64,000 nucleotides of DNA, from the NCBI GenBank assembly GCA_021732445.1, contig JAKFUZ010000023.1:1-64000 (forward strand). Direction: 5' to 3'. The translations under genes and the position numbers were made by a program. This DNA comes from Sphingomonas sp. (GTDB lineage: Bacteria; Pseudomonadota; Alphaproteobacteria; Sphingomonadales; Sphingomonadaceae). The notes under the pieces were generated by a model that worked only from the letters and a program-made list of their open reading frames with translations, searched no databases and was not told where the DNA came from. This document shows positions 42,934-55,556 of this stretch, piece by piece (the stretch's first letter is position 1; each line of letters opens with the position of its first letter).

Positions 42934-43980
42934 ATGCCCCTGATCTGCCTGCTCGCCGGCGACGGTATTGGCCCCGAAGTCGTGGCACAGGCGCGCCGCG
43001 TGCTCGACGCGATGGCGCTTGGGCTGACGTTTGACGAAGCGCCGGTTGGCGGGGCGGGTTACCGCGCTGCCGGGCACCCGTTGCCGCCGGCAACACTGGC
43101 GCTGGCCAGGCGCGCCGATGGGATATTGTTCGGTGCGGTCGGCGATCCGGCATTTGACGGGCTGGAGCGCGCGCTGCGGCCTGAACAGGCGATACTGGGG
43201 TTGCGCAAGGAACTTGGCCTGTTCGCCAATCTGCGCCCGGCAAAGCTGTTTGCCGGGTTGGAGGGCGCGTCGGCGCTCCGCCCTGAAATCGCCGGCGCGA
43301 TTGATCTCATCATCGTTCGCGAACTGACGGGCGACGTCTATTTCGGCGACAAGGGCCAGCGGCATACGGCGGACGGGCTGCGGCAAGGCTATGACCTGAT
43401 GGCCTATGACGAGCGCGAGGTCGCGCGCATCGCGCATACGGCCTTTGCCGTGGCGCGCAGCCGCAAACGGCGACTCGTGTCAGTGGACAAGGCCAATGTG
43501 CTCGAAACCTCGCAATTGTGGCGCGATATCGTGGCCGAGGTTGGCGCTGATTATCCCGATGTCGCGCTGACCCATATGTATGCCGACAATGCCGCGATGC
43601 AGCTTGTGCGCGCCCCTGGCCAGTTCGATGTGGTGGTGACCGGCAACATGTTTGGCGACATATTGTCGGACCTGGCGAGCATGTGCGTGGGCTCCATTGG
43701 CATGTTGCCGTCCGCCTCGCTCGATGCGACGGGCAAGGGGTTGTTCGAGCCCATTCACGGCAGCGCCCCCGATATTGCCGGCAAGGGCATAGCCAATCCG
43801 TGCGCTGCCATCCTATCGGCTGCCATGATGCTGCGCCACTCGCTCGATATGGCTCGTGCCGCTGACCGGGTCGAGGCCGCAGTCGCCGCCGCGCTGGGCG
43901 GGGGTGCCCGCACGGCTGACCTTGGTGGTGCACTCTCGACCGCGGCAATGGGTGATGCGGTGCTGGCGGCGCTCGGGTGA
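42934..43980 (+). CDS. leuB: 3-isopropylmalate dehydrogenase
   Basis: A 348-residue NAD-dependent dehydrogenase of leucine synthesis. Motifs: [41 protein letters not shown] (substrate arginines), [33 protein letters not shown], the metal-binding acidic stretch [13 protein letters not shown], and the NAD-binding [18 protein letters not shown]. The start at 42934 gives the standard N-terminus; a GTG six bases upstream is possible. Confidence 0.96.
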   Translation: MPLICLLAGDGIGPEVVAQARRVLDAMALGLTFDEAPVGGAGYRAAGHPLPPATLALARRADGILFGAVGDPAFDGLERALRPEQAILGLRKELGLFANLRPAKLFAGLEGASALRPEIAGAIDLIIVRELTGDVYFGDKGQRHTADGLRQGYDLMAYDEREVARIAHTAFAVARSRKRRLVSVDKANVLETSQLWRDIVAEVGADYPDVALTHMYADNAAMQLVRAPGQFDVVVTGNMFGDILSDLASMCVGSIGMLPSASLDATGKGLFEPIHGSAPDIAGKGIANPCAAILSAAMMLRHSLDMARAADRVEAAVAAALGGGARTADLGGALSTAAMGDAVLAALG

Positions 43981-45086
43981 CGGCGTTGTCCGCGCGCCCG
44001 CTTGACCTGGCGGTCGTCATCCCGACCTTCAACGAAAGTGCCAATGTCGCGCAACTGGTGGCGCGGCTCGATGTCGCGCTTGCCGGCTATGCGTGGGAGG
44101 CGATCTTCGTTGATGACGACAGCCCCGACGATACGTCGGGCACGGCGCGGGCAATCGGGCGCGTTGATCCGCGCATCCGGGTGTTGCAGCGGATCGGGCG
44201 GCGCGGGCTGTCTTCGGCCTGTGTGGAGGGCATGTGCGCAACGGCCGCGCCGCTGGTTGCGGTTATCGACGGGGACTTGCAGCATGACGAGGGCCTGCTG
44301 CCCCGCATGATCGAGGTGCTGTCCGCTGATGCCGGGCTTGATCTGGTCGTCGGCTCGCGGTTTGTGGCAGGCGGCGGTACCGGCGACTGGGACCGTGACC
44401 GTATCGCGAAGTCTGCGCTTGCCACGCGCCTGGCGCGGTTCGTGCTGAAAGCCGAGCTCAGCGACCCGATGAGTGGTTTTTTCATGGTTCGCACGGCGCA
44501 GGTGCGCGCGCTTGCGCCCCGGCTGGCGACCATCGGCTTCAAGATTCTGCTCGACATCATGACGGCGAGCGCCACGCCGCTGCGCGTCGTCGAACTTCCC
44601 TACACCTTTCGCAACCGCGCAGCGGGCGAGAGCAAGCTCGATTATGTCGTGGCGATGGAATATCTCATCGCGCTGTATGACCGGCTGGTCGGGCGGATCG
44701 TGCCCGTGCGTTTTGCGATGTTCTCGGTCATCGGTGCGTTGGGCGTGGGGGTGCATTTTGGCGTGCTGGCCACCGCGCGCGCGCTGGGGGCAACGTTTCT
44801 GCCGGCCCAGATTCTGGCCGCCTTTGCGGCGATGACGATGAATTTTGCGCTGAACAACGCGCTTACCTATCGCGACCGGCGGCTGCGCGGGGTGCGGCAA
44901 CTGGTTGATGGCTGGGTATCGTTTTGCGCGGTGTGCTCGGTGGGCTTGATCGCCAATATTGGCATAGCCGCGTTTTTGCATGACGTGCGCGACGGCACCT
45001 GGGCGGCGTCGGCGCTCGCTGGGGTGCTGGTCGGCGCGGTGTGGAACTATGCGCTGTCGTCAAGGTTCGTGTGGGGGCGTTATTAG
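43977..45086 (+). CDS. Family 2 glycosyltransferase fused to a GtrA membrane domain
   Basis: A 369-residue protein. Residues 1-235 form a GT2 domain like polyprenyl/dolichol-phosphate sugar synthases ([46 protein letters not shown]). The rest is a four-helix GtrA-type domain ([38 protein letters not shown]). It likely makes a polyprenyl-phosphate sugar and flips it, feeding the GT39-like protein encoded opposite. The start overlaps leuB by 4 bases, and its stop overlaps the convergent neighbour's. Confidence 0.92.
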   Translation: MTALSARPLDLAVVIPTFNESANVAQLVARLDVALAGYAWEAIFVDDDSPDDTSGTARAIGRVDPRIRVLQRIGRRGLSSACVEGMCATAAPLVAVIDGDLQHDEGLLPRMIEVLSADAGLDLVVGSRFVAGGGTGDWDRDRIAKSALATRLARFVLKAELSDPMSGFFMVRTAQVRALAPRLATIGFKILLDIMTASATPLRVVELPYTFRNRAAGESKLDYVVAMEYLIALYDRLVGRIVPVRFAMFSVIGALGVGVHFGVLATARALGATFLPAQILAAFAAMTMNFALNNALTYRDRRLRGVRQLVDGWVSFCAVCSVGLIANIGIAAFLHDVRDGTWAASALAGVLVGAVWNYALSSRFVWGRY

Positions 45087-46363
45087 GGCCAGGTCGACAG
45101 CAGCATCCAGCGCTGAAACGCCTGCGGCTCGGGCAGCGCCGCCGCCGACAGGATCGGGAAGAAATAGGCAAACACGGCAAGGCTGATGCCACCAAAAACC
45201 AGGTCGGCATGGCGAAATCGCTTCTGGCCGAAATGCGCAAATGCCAGCGCCAGGGCAACGCACAGGAACAGGCTGGGTAGATAATAATAATAGAAAAACC
45301 CGATCTTTTTGGGAATGACCACCCACATCCCGATGCTGCCGAGCCACAATAATGCAGCAATTCCAAGCTCATGTGTACCATGCTTCCACCAGCCATAGAG
45401 GCATGCGGCAACCGCCAGCAGCCCGCCCCACAGGATGACCGGATTGCCGACCAGCAATATGCCGCGCTGCACGCCGTCGACGGGCTCGTAGAGATACCAG
45501 ACCGGTCGCAAATCAAGCGGCCAACTCCACCACACCGACTGATAGGGGTGCGGTGGCAAAACCTGCGTCTGCTGTGCGTACATCCGCTCGTGAAATGCGA
45601 TGAAATTGGCGGCAGTCAGTGGCTCGGCCGAGTAAAAGAACGCTGGCGCAAAGGTTGCGACATAAACCAGCGCGCTGACGCTTCCTAGCACCGCGAGTGC
45701 GGCCGCCATGCCGATTCCGGCAAAGCCCGCAGGCGCCCCGCCGCGCGCTTTGCCTTGCGCTGCCTTCGCCACGATGACCAGCAGACCGGCCATGCCGATA
45801 AACGGCAGCGCGGCCCATTTGGTGCCCACACCAAGCCCGAAAAACGCGCCCGCCAGCACCAAGCGTGCCAGGGTTTCCCCGCGTCGGGTGCCGTGCATTG
45901 CCCATAATGTGGCCGCGAGCCCGCCCATGACCAGCGCCGCCATGAAGCCATCGAGCATCGCGATGCGCGCCTGAACGAACAGCAGGAAGTTGGTGAGCGC
46001 AAAAATGGCCGCCATCACGCTTGGCCGCACCCGGCCGGTCAACAGCCAGGTGATGGCGAACACGCCAAGCATGGTGCCCGTGCCCGCAAGGGTGGAAAAG
46101 AACCGCCAGCCAAAACCCGTGTTGCCAAATAATTTTATTCCGGCAAGGATAATCATCTTGCCAAGCAACGGGTGCTCGATGTTGGCCGGGCCAGTCATTT
46201 CGCCAAGAATGCGTGCGGCCTTCACATAATGAACTTCGTCGAAGACCGGCTGGTTGGGCACGCCGACCCGGTAAAGGAACAGCGCCTGCGCAATAATCGC
46301 AAGCAGCAGCGCGGCAAGCCACAAATGGCGCAGGGTTGCGGCGGAAGGGGCTGGGCGGCGCAC
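45083..46363 (-). CDS. Polyprenyl-phosphate sugar-dependent glycosyltransferase (GT39/PMT-like)
   Basis: A 426-residue polytopic membrane protein of the PMT type. The first loop holds the catalytic Asp-Glu in PVFDEVHYVKAARIL and NIEHPLLGKMIILAG; about 10 membrane helices follow. WWSWPLDLRPVWYLYEP is the late conserved loop. It transfers a sugar from a lipid carrier to a protein or lipid outside the membrane. Convergent with its probable donor synthase, overlapping by 4 bases. Confidence 0.9.
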   Translation of the reverse strand: MRRPAPSAATLRHLWLAALLLAIIAQALFLYRVGVPNQPVFDEVHYVKAARILGEMTGPANIEHPLLGKMIILAGIKLFGNTGFGWRFFSTLAGTGTMLGVFAITWLLTGRVRPSVMAAIFALTNFLLFVQARIAMLDGFMAALVMGGLAATLWAMHGTRRGETLARLVLAGAFFGLGVGTKWAALPFIGMAGLLVIVAKAAQGKARGGAPAGFAGIGMAAALAVLGSVSALVYVATFAPAFFYSAEPLTAANFIAFHERMYAQQTQVLPPHPYQSVWWSWPLDLRPVWYLYEPVDGVQRGILLVGNPVILWGGLLAVAACLYGWWKHGTHELGIAALLWLGSIGMWVVIPKKIGFFYYYYLPSLFLCVALALAFAHFGQKRFRHADLVFGGISLAVFAYFFPILSAAALPEPQAFQRWMLLSTWP

Positions 46364-46484
46364 GATAGCGCCTGTTCCATGTTGATGTTACGGTTTTAAG
46401 TCATGCCGACAGGCGGCGCCGGCGACCGGCCCGGTGCGCGCCGTGAGTTGACGCATGCCGGCTGCTCCGGGCAAAGCAGCATCC

Positions 46485-47690
46485 ATGAAGCGCAAGACCG
46501 GCCAGGACCCGAGCATCACCCGCCATTGGCGCCCCGCAACGCAGGCCGTGCGCGGCGGCACCGCGCGGTCGGAATGGGGCGAGACATCCGAAGCGCTGTT
46601 CCTCACATCGGGTTATAGCTATGACTGTGCGGCAGATGCGGCCGCGCGCTTTGCTGGCGAGCAGGAGGGGATGACCTATTCCCGCCTGCAAAATCCCACG
46701 GTCGAAATGCTGGAGCAGCGCATTGCCCTGCTTGAAGGCGCGCAGAGCTGCCGCACGATGGCCACCGGCATGGCGGCAATGACGGCGGCGCTTCTTTGCC
46801 AGTTGTCGAGCGGCGATCATGTGGTGGCAGGCCGCGCTGCATTTGGCTCGTGCCGGTGGTTGGTTGACACGCTGCTCCCCAAATTCGGCATTGCAACGAC
46901 GACCGTCGACGCGCGGGATCCCGATGCGTTCAGGGCGGCCATCCGCCCCGAGACCAAGGTGTTCTTCTTTGAAACACCCGCGAATCCGACGATGGATGTG
47001 GTTGATCTGCAAGCAGTTTGCGGTCTGGCGCGGGCGCACGGCATCACCAGCGTCGTCGACAATGCCTTCGCCACACCGGCATTGCAGCGGCCACTGGATT
47101 TTGGTGCCGATGTGGTTGCCTATTCGGCGACCAAGATGATGGACGGGCAGGGCCGCGTGCTGGCCGGCGCGGTGTGCGGCAGCGAAAAATTCATCACCGA
47201 AACGCTGCTTCCGTTCACGCGCAACACCGGGCCCACGCTCAGCGCGTTCAACGCCTGGGTGGTGCTGAAGGGGCTGGAAACGCTCGACCTGCGTATCCGC
47301 CGGCAGAGCGAGAATGCGCTGGCGGTTGGCCGGTTCCTGGAAGCCCGCGTGGCGCGGATGCTGCACCCGGGCCTGCCCAGCCACCCGCAGCACAATCTGG
47401 CGATGCAGCAGATGTCGGCCTGCGGGCCGATCTTTGCCTTCGAGGTGGCCGGGCGCGCGCAGGCGCATGGGCTGCTCGATGCGCTGGCGCTGGTTGATAT
47501 CTCGAACAATATCGGCGATTCTCGCTCATTGATGACACATCCGGCTTCCACCACGCATTCCGGCGTTGCCGAAGACAAGCGGCTTGAGATGGGGATCAGC
47601 GAGGGAATGCTGCGGCTGAATGTGGGGCTGGAGGACGTGCAGGACGTTATCGACGACCTCGATGCCGCTTTGCGGGCGGTGGGGTTGTGA
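46485..47690 (+). CDS. metZ: O-succinylhomoserine sulfhydrylase
   Basis: A 401-residue PLP enzyme of the Cys/Met family, making homocysteine from O-succinylhomoserine and sulfide. Key stretches: YSRLQNPTVEMLEQRIALLE, VFFFETPANPTMDVVDL, the PLP lysine in YSATKMMDGQGRVLAGAVCG, and SLMTHPASTTHSGVAEDKRL. The start MKRKTGQDPSITRHWRPAT matches the family; the ATG 30 bases upstream lies within a possible RNA structure. It overlaps apaG at its end. Confidence 0.95.
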   Translation: MKRKTGQDPSITRHWRPATQAVRGGTARSEWGETSEALFLTSGYSYDCAADAAARFAGEQEGMTYSRLQNPTVEMLEQRIALLEGAQSCRTMATGMAAMTAALLCQLSSGDHVVAGRAAFGSCRWLVDTLLPKFGIATTTVDARDPDAFRAAIRPETKVFFFETPANPTMDVVDLQAVCGLARAHGITSVVDNAFATPALQRPLDFGADVVAYSATKMMDGQGRVLAGAVCGSEKFITETLLPFTRNTGPTLSAFNAWVVLKGLETLDLRIRRQSENALAVGRFLEARVARMLHPGLPSHPQHNLAMQQMSACGPIFAFEVAGRAQAHGLLDALALVDISNNIGDSRSLMTHPASTTHSGVAEDKRLEMGISEGMLRLNVGLEDVQDVIDDLDAALRAVGL

Positions 47691-48085
47691 AAGCGCTGTT
47701 CCCGCATGTGGCCCAAACCGGCGATGTCGTCGTTCGGGTATCAACCAGCTATCTTGCCGAACAGTCGGACCCACGGCGCGGCCGGTGGTTCTGGGCCTAT
47801 CACATCCGGCTGGAAAACATGGGCGATGTGGGAGTGCAACTGCTCACCCGGCACTGGATCATCACCGACGGGCGCGGCGCCCGGCACACCGTCGAAGGGG
47901 AGGGTGTGGTCGGCGAGCAGCCGCTGATAGCGCCGGGCGGAAGCTTCGATTATGTCTCGGGCTGCCCGTTGACGACGCCGACCGGCTCGATGCAGGGCAG
48001 CTATCATATGATTGCCGAAGACGGCGCGGCGTTTGACGTGGCGATCCCCAAATTTGCGCTTATCGCGCCGGCCGTCGCCACATGA
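47687..48085 (+). CDS. apaG: ApaG family protein
   Basis: A 132-residue protein with the ApaG/DUF525 immunoglobulin-like fold: VVVRVSTSYLAEQSDPRRGR, WFWAYHIRLENMGDVGVQLL, RHWIITDGRG, VEGEGVVGEQPLIAPGGSFD and PTGSMQGSYHMI. Role uncertain; linked to Co2+ tolerance in enterobacteria. Starts at GTG, overlapping the metZ stop, and ends overlapping the LysR start. Confidence 0.95.
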   Translation: MKALFPHVAQTGDVVVRVSTSYLAEQSDPRRGRWFWAYHIRLENMGDVGVQLLTRHWIITDGRGARHTVEGEGVVGEQPLIAPGGSFDYVSGCPLTTPTGSMQGSYHMIAEDGAAFDVAIPKFALIAPAVAT

Positions 48086-48873
48086 AGCGCACGCACCTGC
48101 CGCTCAATGGTTTGCGCGTGCTCGATGCGGCGGCCCGGCACTTGTCGTTCACGCGCGCGGCCGACGAACTGGCTGTGACGCCCGCCGCCGTTGGCCAGCA
48201 GATTCGCGCGCTGGAAGATACGCTGGGTGTGGTGCTGTTCCGCCGCACTACCAAGGGGCTGGAACTGACGCCAGAGGGCGAGGCTGGGCTCGACGCGCTT
48301 CGGCACGGCTTTTTGCAGTTTGAAGACGCGGTGCGCGCCATGCAGGCGGGCCAGTCCTCCAAATCGCTGACGATTGCCGCGCCGCGTGACCTTTCGGAAA
48401 AATGGTTGATGCCTCGGCTGGCGGATATTGCCCGGAGGGACGGCAATTTGCGCTTCGTGCTCATTTCGGCTGATGATCCGATCGACTTTACCGAGGCCAA
48501 TCTCGACCTGGCCGTGCATTGGGGCGAAGGGCCGGGCAATCATGAGGGCGAGGCAATCGAATCGGACGGGATGGTGACGGTGGAATGCCCCGGCGGCGGT
48601 GCCGACACGCGCATTTCCTGGCCGGGCTGCCTCAACGACCCCGATGTGTCGCTGGTGCGCGTGGGCGATGCCGGGCTCGCGCTTGATGCCGCGGCGCAGG
48701 GGCTTGGCCGGGCGACCGTGCCGGCCCTCATCGCCGCGCGGGACCTGGCGGTGGGCCGTGTCACCATGATCGGCGAGCCGCGCCCCTACCGGATGGGCTA
48801 TTGGCTCGTCGCGCCGCTTCCACAATGGCGGCAAAAAAAGGTGAAGGCCTTGGTCGAGGCGCTCACGCGGTGA
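48082..48873 (+). CDS. LysR-type regulator (GcvA-like)
   Basis: A 263-residue LysR protein. The HTH (LPLNGLRVLDAAARHLSFTR, AADELAVTPAAVGQQIRALE, LFRRTTKGLELTPEGEA) is standard and closest to GcvA-type regulators. The effector domain is about 30-40 residues shorter than usual and lacks part of the first subdomain, with no visible frameshift. It is embedded in a coupled metZ-apaG-lysR-GNAT string, so it may act on distant genes. Confidence 0.88.
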   Translation: MKRTHLPLNGLRVLDAAARHLSFTRAADELAVTPAAVGQQIRALEDTLGVVLFRRTTKGLELTPEGEAGLDALRHGFLQFEDAVRAMQAGQSSKSLTIAAPRDLSEKWLMPRLADIARRDGNLRFVLISADDPIDFTEANLDLAVHWGEGPGNHEGEAIESDGMVTVECPGGGADTRISWPGCLNDPDVSLVRVGDAGLALDAAAQGLGRATVPALIAARDLAVGRVTMIGEPRPYRMGYWLVAPLPQWRQKKVKALVEALTR

Positions 48874-49294
48874 GCGACCGGCCCGTCATCGAGGGCAAGC
48901 GCGTGCGGCTGAGGCCGCTCCGGATCGAAGACGCTCCGGCGCTGCACGCCCTCTATAGTGACGCCGGTGCGATGACGTGGTGGACCCACGGGTCCCTTGA
49001 TCGGCTTGATGAAACCGAGGCAAAGCTTGCCGATAATCTGTCGCGCGACGATTGGCGCGCCTGGGCGATTACGCCGGCCGATGAGGACCGTGCCATCGGC
49101 ACGGTCGCAGCGCACGAGGAGCGGCAGGGTCGCGTCGCTGAAATCGGTTACTCGCTCAGCCGGGCGCATTGGGGCTCGGGTCTTGCGCGCGAGGCGGTCG
49201 GCCTGCTGATTGGTTTCCTGTTCGAAGTTGAAGGATATCGCCGTGTCTTTGCCGATACCGACCCCGACAATATCGCTTCTAGAGTCTTTCTGAC

Positions 49295-50238
49295 TTAGAT
49301 TGAGGCATATCCTGCGCCCCGGATGTAGTTTGCACATTCGTCGGGTGGGAACTGGTCGAGCAGTGTACCGATACGCCGCCATGTCGCTTCGACGGTGCGC
49401 TCGTTTGCTTTTCGCAGCAGCCGTTTGAGCTTGGAGAACATTTCTTCGATGGGGTTCAGATCGGGCGAGTAGGGCAGCAGGAAGAACAGTCTCATGCCTG
49501 CCGCTTTGAGCAGCTTGCGCACACGGCTGCCCTTGTGGCTGCCGAGATTGTCGACGACGACAATGCTGCCGGGTTTCAGCGCCGGGATCAGGAACTGCTC
49601 AACCCATGCGGTGAAGCTCTCCCCGTTGATCGGGCCATCGAGCACGCAGGGGGCGACGATACCGTCGTGCCGCAGCCCGGCGATGAACGTCAGCGTTTTC
49701 CAGTGGCCGTGGGGCACCTTGTCGATCAGCGGCTCGCCCTTCGTGCACCAGCCATGGGTGCGGGTCATGTTGGTCTTGGCCCAGGTCTCGTCGATGAAGA
49801 CCATGCGCCTCGGGTCTATCCAACGCTGGAGCCAGCGCCAGCGGGCGCGGCGGCGGACAACGTCGGGACGGTCTTGCTCTTTGGCAAAGAGCGTCTTTTT
49901 TTAAATGTCTTGCCGCAGCGCTTGAGGAACCGCCACAGCGTGTCGCAGCACACCACCACGCCCCGCTCCTCGCGCAGCTGCCCCAGCAGCTCGTGCAGCG
50001 TCAGATCCTTCTTCTGCTCGATCCGCGCCAACAGCCAGTCACGCTCGCTCTCCAGCAAGGGCCGCAAGTGGCCACCCACCTTGCCCGGCTGGGTCGATCC
50101 CCGCTCCCGCCAGACCCGCGCCCAGCGAACTCCCGTCGCCGGGCTCACCTCCAACATCCGGGCCGCCGCACGCGCCGACATGCCCCGGTCCAGCGCACGG
50201 CAAAAGCGAACCCGCAAATCCTGTGACAATGGCCTCAT
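49295..50238 (-). CDS. IS630-family transposase, two frames joined by a -1 frameshift
   Basis: Frame A (from 50238) encodes two HTH domains: RPLSQDLRVRFCRALDRG, SARAAARMLEVSPATGVRWA, and DLTLHELLGQLREERG. Frame B carries the DDE catalytic core: FIDETWAKTNM (Asp), IVVVDNLGSHKG (Asp) and SPDLNPIEEMFSKLKRLLRK (Glu). A -1 shift on seven A residues joins TFKK to KTLFAKEQDRPDVV, giving one product of about 314 residues. Frame A alone ends at 49816. Confidence 0.9.
49896..49902 (-). other. A7 slippery sequence for -1 frameshifting
   Basis: The minus strand reads ACA TTT AAA AAA AGA. Moving back one base after the second AAA reads AAG ACG CTC and continues directly into the catalytic domain frame. 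A6/A7 slips are a known way of limiting transposase synthesis in IS630 elements. Confidence 0.75.
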
Positions 50239-50462
50239 CCTTGCTGGCCTCCTTACCAGTGGCCAGCTTGAATCACACATCAACCCGATTGGGAATCCCA
50301 CGCGATTCACTAAACTGCGGAAAGACTCTAACGGCTTGCTGACCCGGCTCGGCTTCACCCTCGAAGGGCGGCTGCGCAGCGCCTGGCAAACGCATATCGG
50401 CGTGCGGGACAGCTTGATCTGGGGGTTGCTGGCGACGGAGTGGACGCCGGACGACTGACGCA

Positions 50463-53275
<2,813 letters not shown>

Positions 53276-53287
53276 CCATCTTCCTTC

Positions 53288-53347
53288 GTTGCTCGGCGCG
53301 GGGGCCGACGGTCATCAGTTGCTCGGCGCGGGGCGCCGATGGGTATC
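53288..53347. repeat. Tandem 30-bp repeat upstream of gcrA
   Basis: GTTGCTCGGCGCGGGG occurs at 53288-53303 and again at 53318-53333, a period of 30. The following bases (CCGACGG / CCGATGG) are also similar, so the whole unit is an imperfect 30-bp duplication. It lies between the divergent gcrA and permease starts. Confidence 0.6.
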
Positions 53348-53404
53348 TCTGGCGCGAGCGAGCCGGGTTGCGGCACGCGCTGCTAGCCGGTACGCGCATT
53401 GCTT

Positions 53405-54256
53405 ATGAGCATCCAGCCTGAAACCCCACCCGTGCCCACCACCATCACGCATGCGCCAGGCGTTGCGACCATTCGTCGCGTCAACTGGTACGGCCTGCGC
53501 ACGCTCTATATCAAGGAGGTGCGGCGGTTCTTCAAGGTGCAGCTTCAAACCATCTGGGCGCCAGCGATCACCACATTGTTGTTTCTCGTTATTTTTACGG
53601 TGGCGACAGGTGGCCGGCGGCCGGTGCATGTCGGCGGCGCCGAGGTGGCCTTTGCCGATTTCATCGCGCCGGGGCTCATCGTGATGGGGATGCTGCAAAA
53701 TGCCTTTGCCAATGCCAGTTTTTCGCTGCTGGTCGGCAAAATTCAGGGCACGATCGTCGATTATCTGATGCCGCCACTCTCCACGCTTGAGCTGATGGCG
53801 GCCATGGTCGGCGGGGCCGTGACGCGCGCGGTGCTGGTGGGATTTGCCGTATTTCTCGCGATGCAGCTTTGGCCCGGCGTACACGTGCTGCCCCGGCACC
53901 CCCTGGCGATTATCTGGTTTGGCCTGCTGGGGTCGGCGTTTCTCGCGATGGTGGGCATTCTCACCTCGATGTGGGCGGAAAAATTCGATCACGCAGCCGC
54001 GGTTCAGAATTTTGCGATTGCGCCGCTCACCTTGCTGTCGGGCACATTTTATTCGGTCGATAAGCTGGCGCCGGCATTTCGCGCTTTCAGCCATGTAAAC
54101 CCGTTTTTCTACATTATCTCCGGCTTTCGCTGGGGGTTTCTGGGGGAGGCCGATTCACCGGTATGGCTGGGTGCCCTGCTCATTGTGGCGCTTGATGCGG
54201 CGCTGGCGCTTGTCGTGTACCTGCTGCTCAAGCGCGGCTGGCGACTGAAGAGCTAG
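53405..54256 (+). CDS. ABC-2 type transporter permease
   Basis: A 283-residue permease with six membrane spans (NodJ/YadH-like). Recognisable parts: YIKEVRRFFKVQLQTIWAPA, FADFIAPGLIVMGMLQNAFA, LTLLSGTFYSVDKLAPAFRA and FSHVNPFFYIISGFRWGFLG. No ATPase gene lies beside it, so its partner must be elsewhere. Start ATG 53405 preferred over TTG 53399. Confidence 0.9.
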   Translation: MSIQPETPPVPTTITHAPGVATIRRVNWYGLRTLYIKEVRRFFKVQLQTIWAPAITTLLFLVIFTVATGGRRPVHVGGAEVAFADFIAPGLIVMGMLQNAFANASFSLLVGKIQGTIVDYLMPPLSTLELMAAMVGGAVTRAVLVGFAVFLAMQLWPGVHVLPRHPLAIIWFGLLGSAFLAMVGILTSMWAEKFDHAAAVQNFAIAPLTLLSGTFYSVDKLAPAFRAFSHVNPFFYIISGFRWGFLGEADSPVWLGALLIVALDAALALVVYLLLKRGWRLKS

Positions 54257-54359
54257 GCGGCTGCCGGGTGGTTGCACTTGGCGGCAGGGTTGGCGTAAAA
54301 GCTTGGATCAGGCGGCCCGCTTGGGGTCGCCTTTTGCGTTTGAATCAGGAAACCCCGCC

Positions 54360-55556
54360 ATGCCGATCACGCCGCTGATGCCCGTTTACCCGCGGTGTGG
54401 CGTGCGCCCGGTGCGTGGCGAGGGCTGTTACCTGATCGGCGAGCAGGGCGAGCGCTACCTCGATTTCGCGAGCGGCATTGCGGTGAACGCGCTCGGCCAT
54501 GGCCACCCGCATCTCGTGAAGGCGATTGCCGAACAGGCAGCGACGCTCATGCACGTCTCCAACCTCTATGGCAGCCCGCAGGGCGAAAGGCTGGCACAGC
54601 GGATTGTGGACAACAGCTTTGCCGACACGGTGTTCTTCACCAATTCCGGCACCGAGGCCATTGAATGCGCGATCAAGACCGCGCGGCGCTATCATTATGC
54701 CAATGGCAACCCGGAGCGGCACACGCTCATCACCTTCAACAACGCCTTTCATGGTCGCACGATGGGCGCGATTTCTGCCACCAATCAGGCCAAGATGCGG
54801 GATGGCTTTGAGCCGCTGCTACCCGGCTTCGCTTATGCCCCGTTCAACGATCTGGAAGCAGCACTCTCGCTGGTCAATGAAAATACCGCCGGCTTCATGG
54901 TCGAGACGATTCAGGGCGAGGGCGGTATTTCAGCGGCCACGCCTGGCTTTATCCAGGGGCTGCGCCGGGTGTGTGACGAGCACGGCCTGCTGCTGGTGCT
55001 TGACGAGGTGCAGTGCGGATATGGCCGCACCGGCAAAATGTGGGCCTATGAGCATTATGGCATAACGCCGGATGTCCTGTCGTCGGCCAAGGGCATTGGC
55101 GGCGGCTTTCCGCTCGGCGCGTGCCTGGCCACCGAAGAGGCGGCCAAGGGCATGGTGTTTGGCACGCATGGCTCCACCTATGGCGGCAATCCGCTGGCAA
55201 TGGCGGCGGGCGAGGCGATCCTCGACGTCATGCTGGAGCCCGGTTTTCTCGATCATGTTACCGCGATGGGCGACCGGCTGGCTCAGGCGCTGGAGCAGAT
55301 GATGCCGAACCACGACCATTTGTTTGACAGCGTGCGCGGCAAGGGCCTGATGGCAGGGCTCAAGCTGAAAGATACCGCCGTCGCCCGCGATTTCGTGGCG
55401 CATTTGCGAGACCATCACGGCCTGCTCACGGTCGCGGCCGGCGAAAATGTCGTGCGCATTCTGCCACCGCTGGTAATTGAGGAGCAGCATATCGCTGAGT
55501 TTGTGCAAAAGCTGAGCGACGGCGCACGAAGCTATACGCCAGCCCAGGCGGCTTGA
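54360..55556 (+). CDS. argD: Acetylornithine/succinyldiaminopimelate aminotransferase
   Basis: A 398-residue class III PLP aminotransferase. [20 protein letters not shown] at the N-terminus, [77 protein letters not shown], and the PLP lysine in [17 protein letters not shown]. Start set at 54360. Its stop overlaps argF as TGATG, forming an arginine pair. Confidence 0.95.
   Translation: MPITPLMPVYPRCGVRPVRGEGCYLIGEQGERYLDFASGIAVNALGHGHPHLVKAIAEQAATLMHVSNLYGSPQGERLAQRIVDNSFADTVFFTNSGTEAIECAIKTARRYHYANGNPERHTLITFNNAFHGRTMGAISATNQAKMRDGFEPLLPGFAYAPFNDLEAALSLVNENTAGFMVETIQGEGGISAATPGFIQGLRRVCDEHGLLLVLDEVQCGYGRTGKMWAYEHYGITPDVLSSAKGIGGGFPLGACLATEEAAKGMVFGTHGSTYGGNPLAMAAGEAILDVMLEPGFLDHVTAMGDRLAQALEQMMPNHDHLFDSVRGKGLMAGLKLKDTAVARDFVAHLRDHHGLLTVAAGENVVRILPPLVIEEQHIAEFVQKLSDGARSYTPAQAA

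Larger units (their letters stand above)
49282..50328 (-). mobile_element. IS630-family insertion sequence, 1,047 bp
   Basis: Ends carry GAGTCTTTC (49282-49290) and GAAAGACTC (50320-50328), the start of imperfect terminal repeats, and the element is flanked by TA on both sides (49280-49281 and 50329-50330), the standard IS630/Tc1 target duplication. It carries a two-frame transposase gene. The insertion is clean and probably recent. Confidence 0.92.
48870..50458 (+). pseudogene. GNAT acetyltransferase gene interrupted by an IS630-family element
   Basis: The 5' part (48870-49281, GTG start overlapping the LysR stop) encodes a RimJ-like GNAT: RVRLRPLRIEDAPALHALYS, EIGYSLSRAHWGSGLAREAV and FADTDPDNIAS. 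The 3' part (50331-50458) gives NGLLTRLGFTLEGRLRSAWQ and WGLLATEWTPDD. Removing the IS and one TA joins DPDNIAS to NGLLTRLGF in frame, for a 179-residue protein with complete acetyl-CoA-binding motifs. As it stands the product is truncated after ...NIASRVFLT. Confidence 0.9.

Noticed and set aside
42133..43437. A 434-codon open frame on the minus strand
   Set aside because: Antisense to recO and leuB, both of which have clear family motifs.
43755..44981. A 408-codon open frame on the minus strand
   Set aside because: Antisense to leuB and the GT2-GtrA gene.
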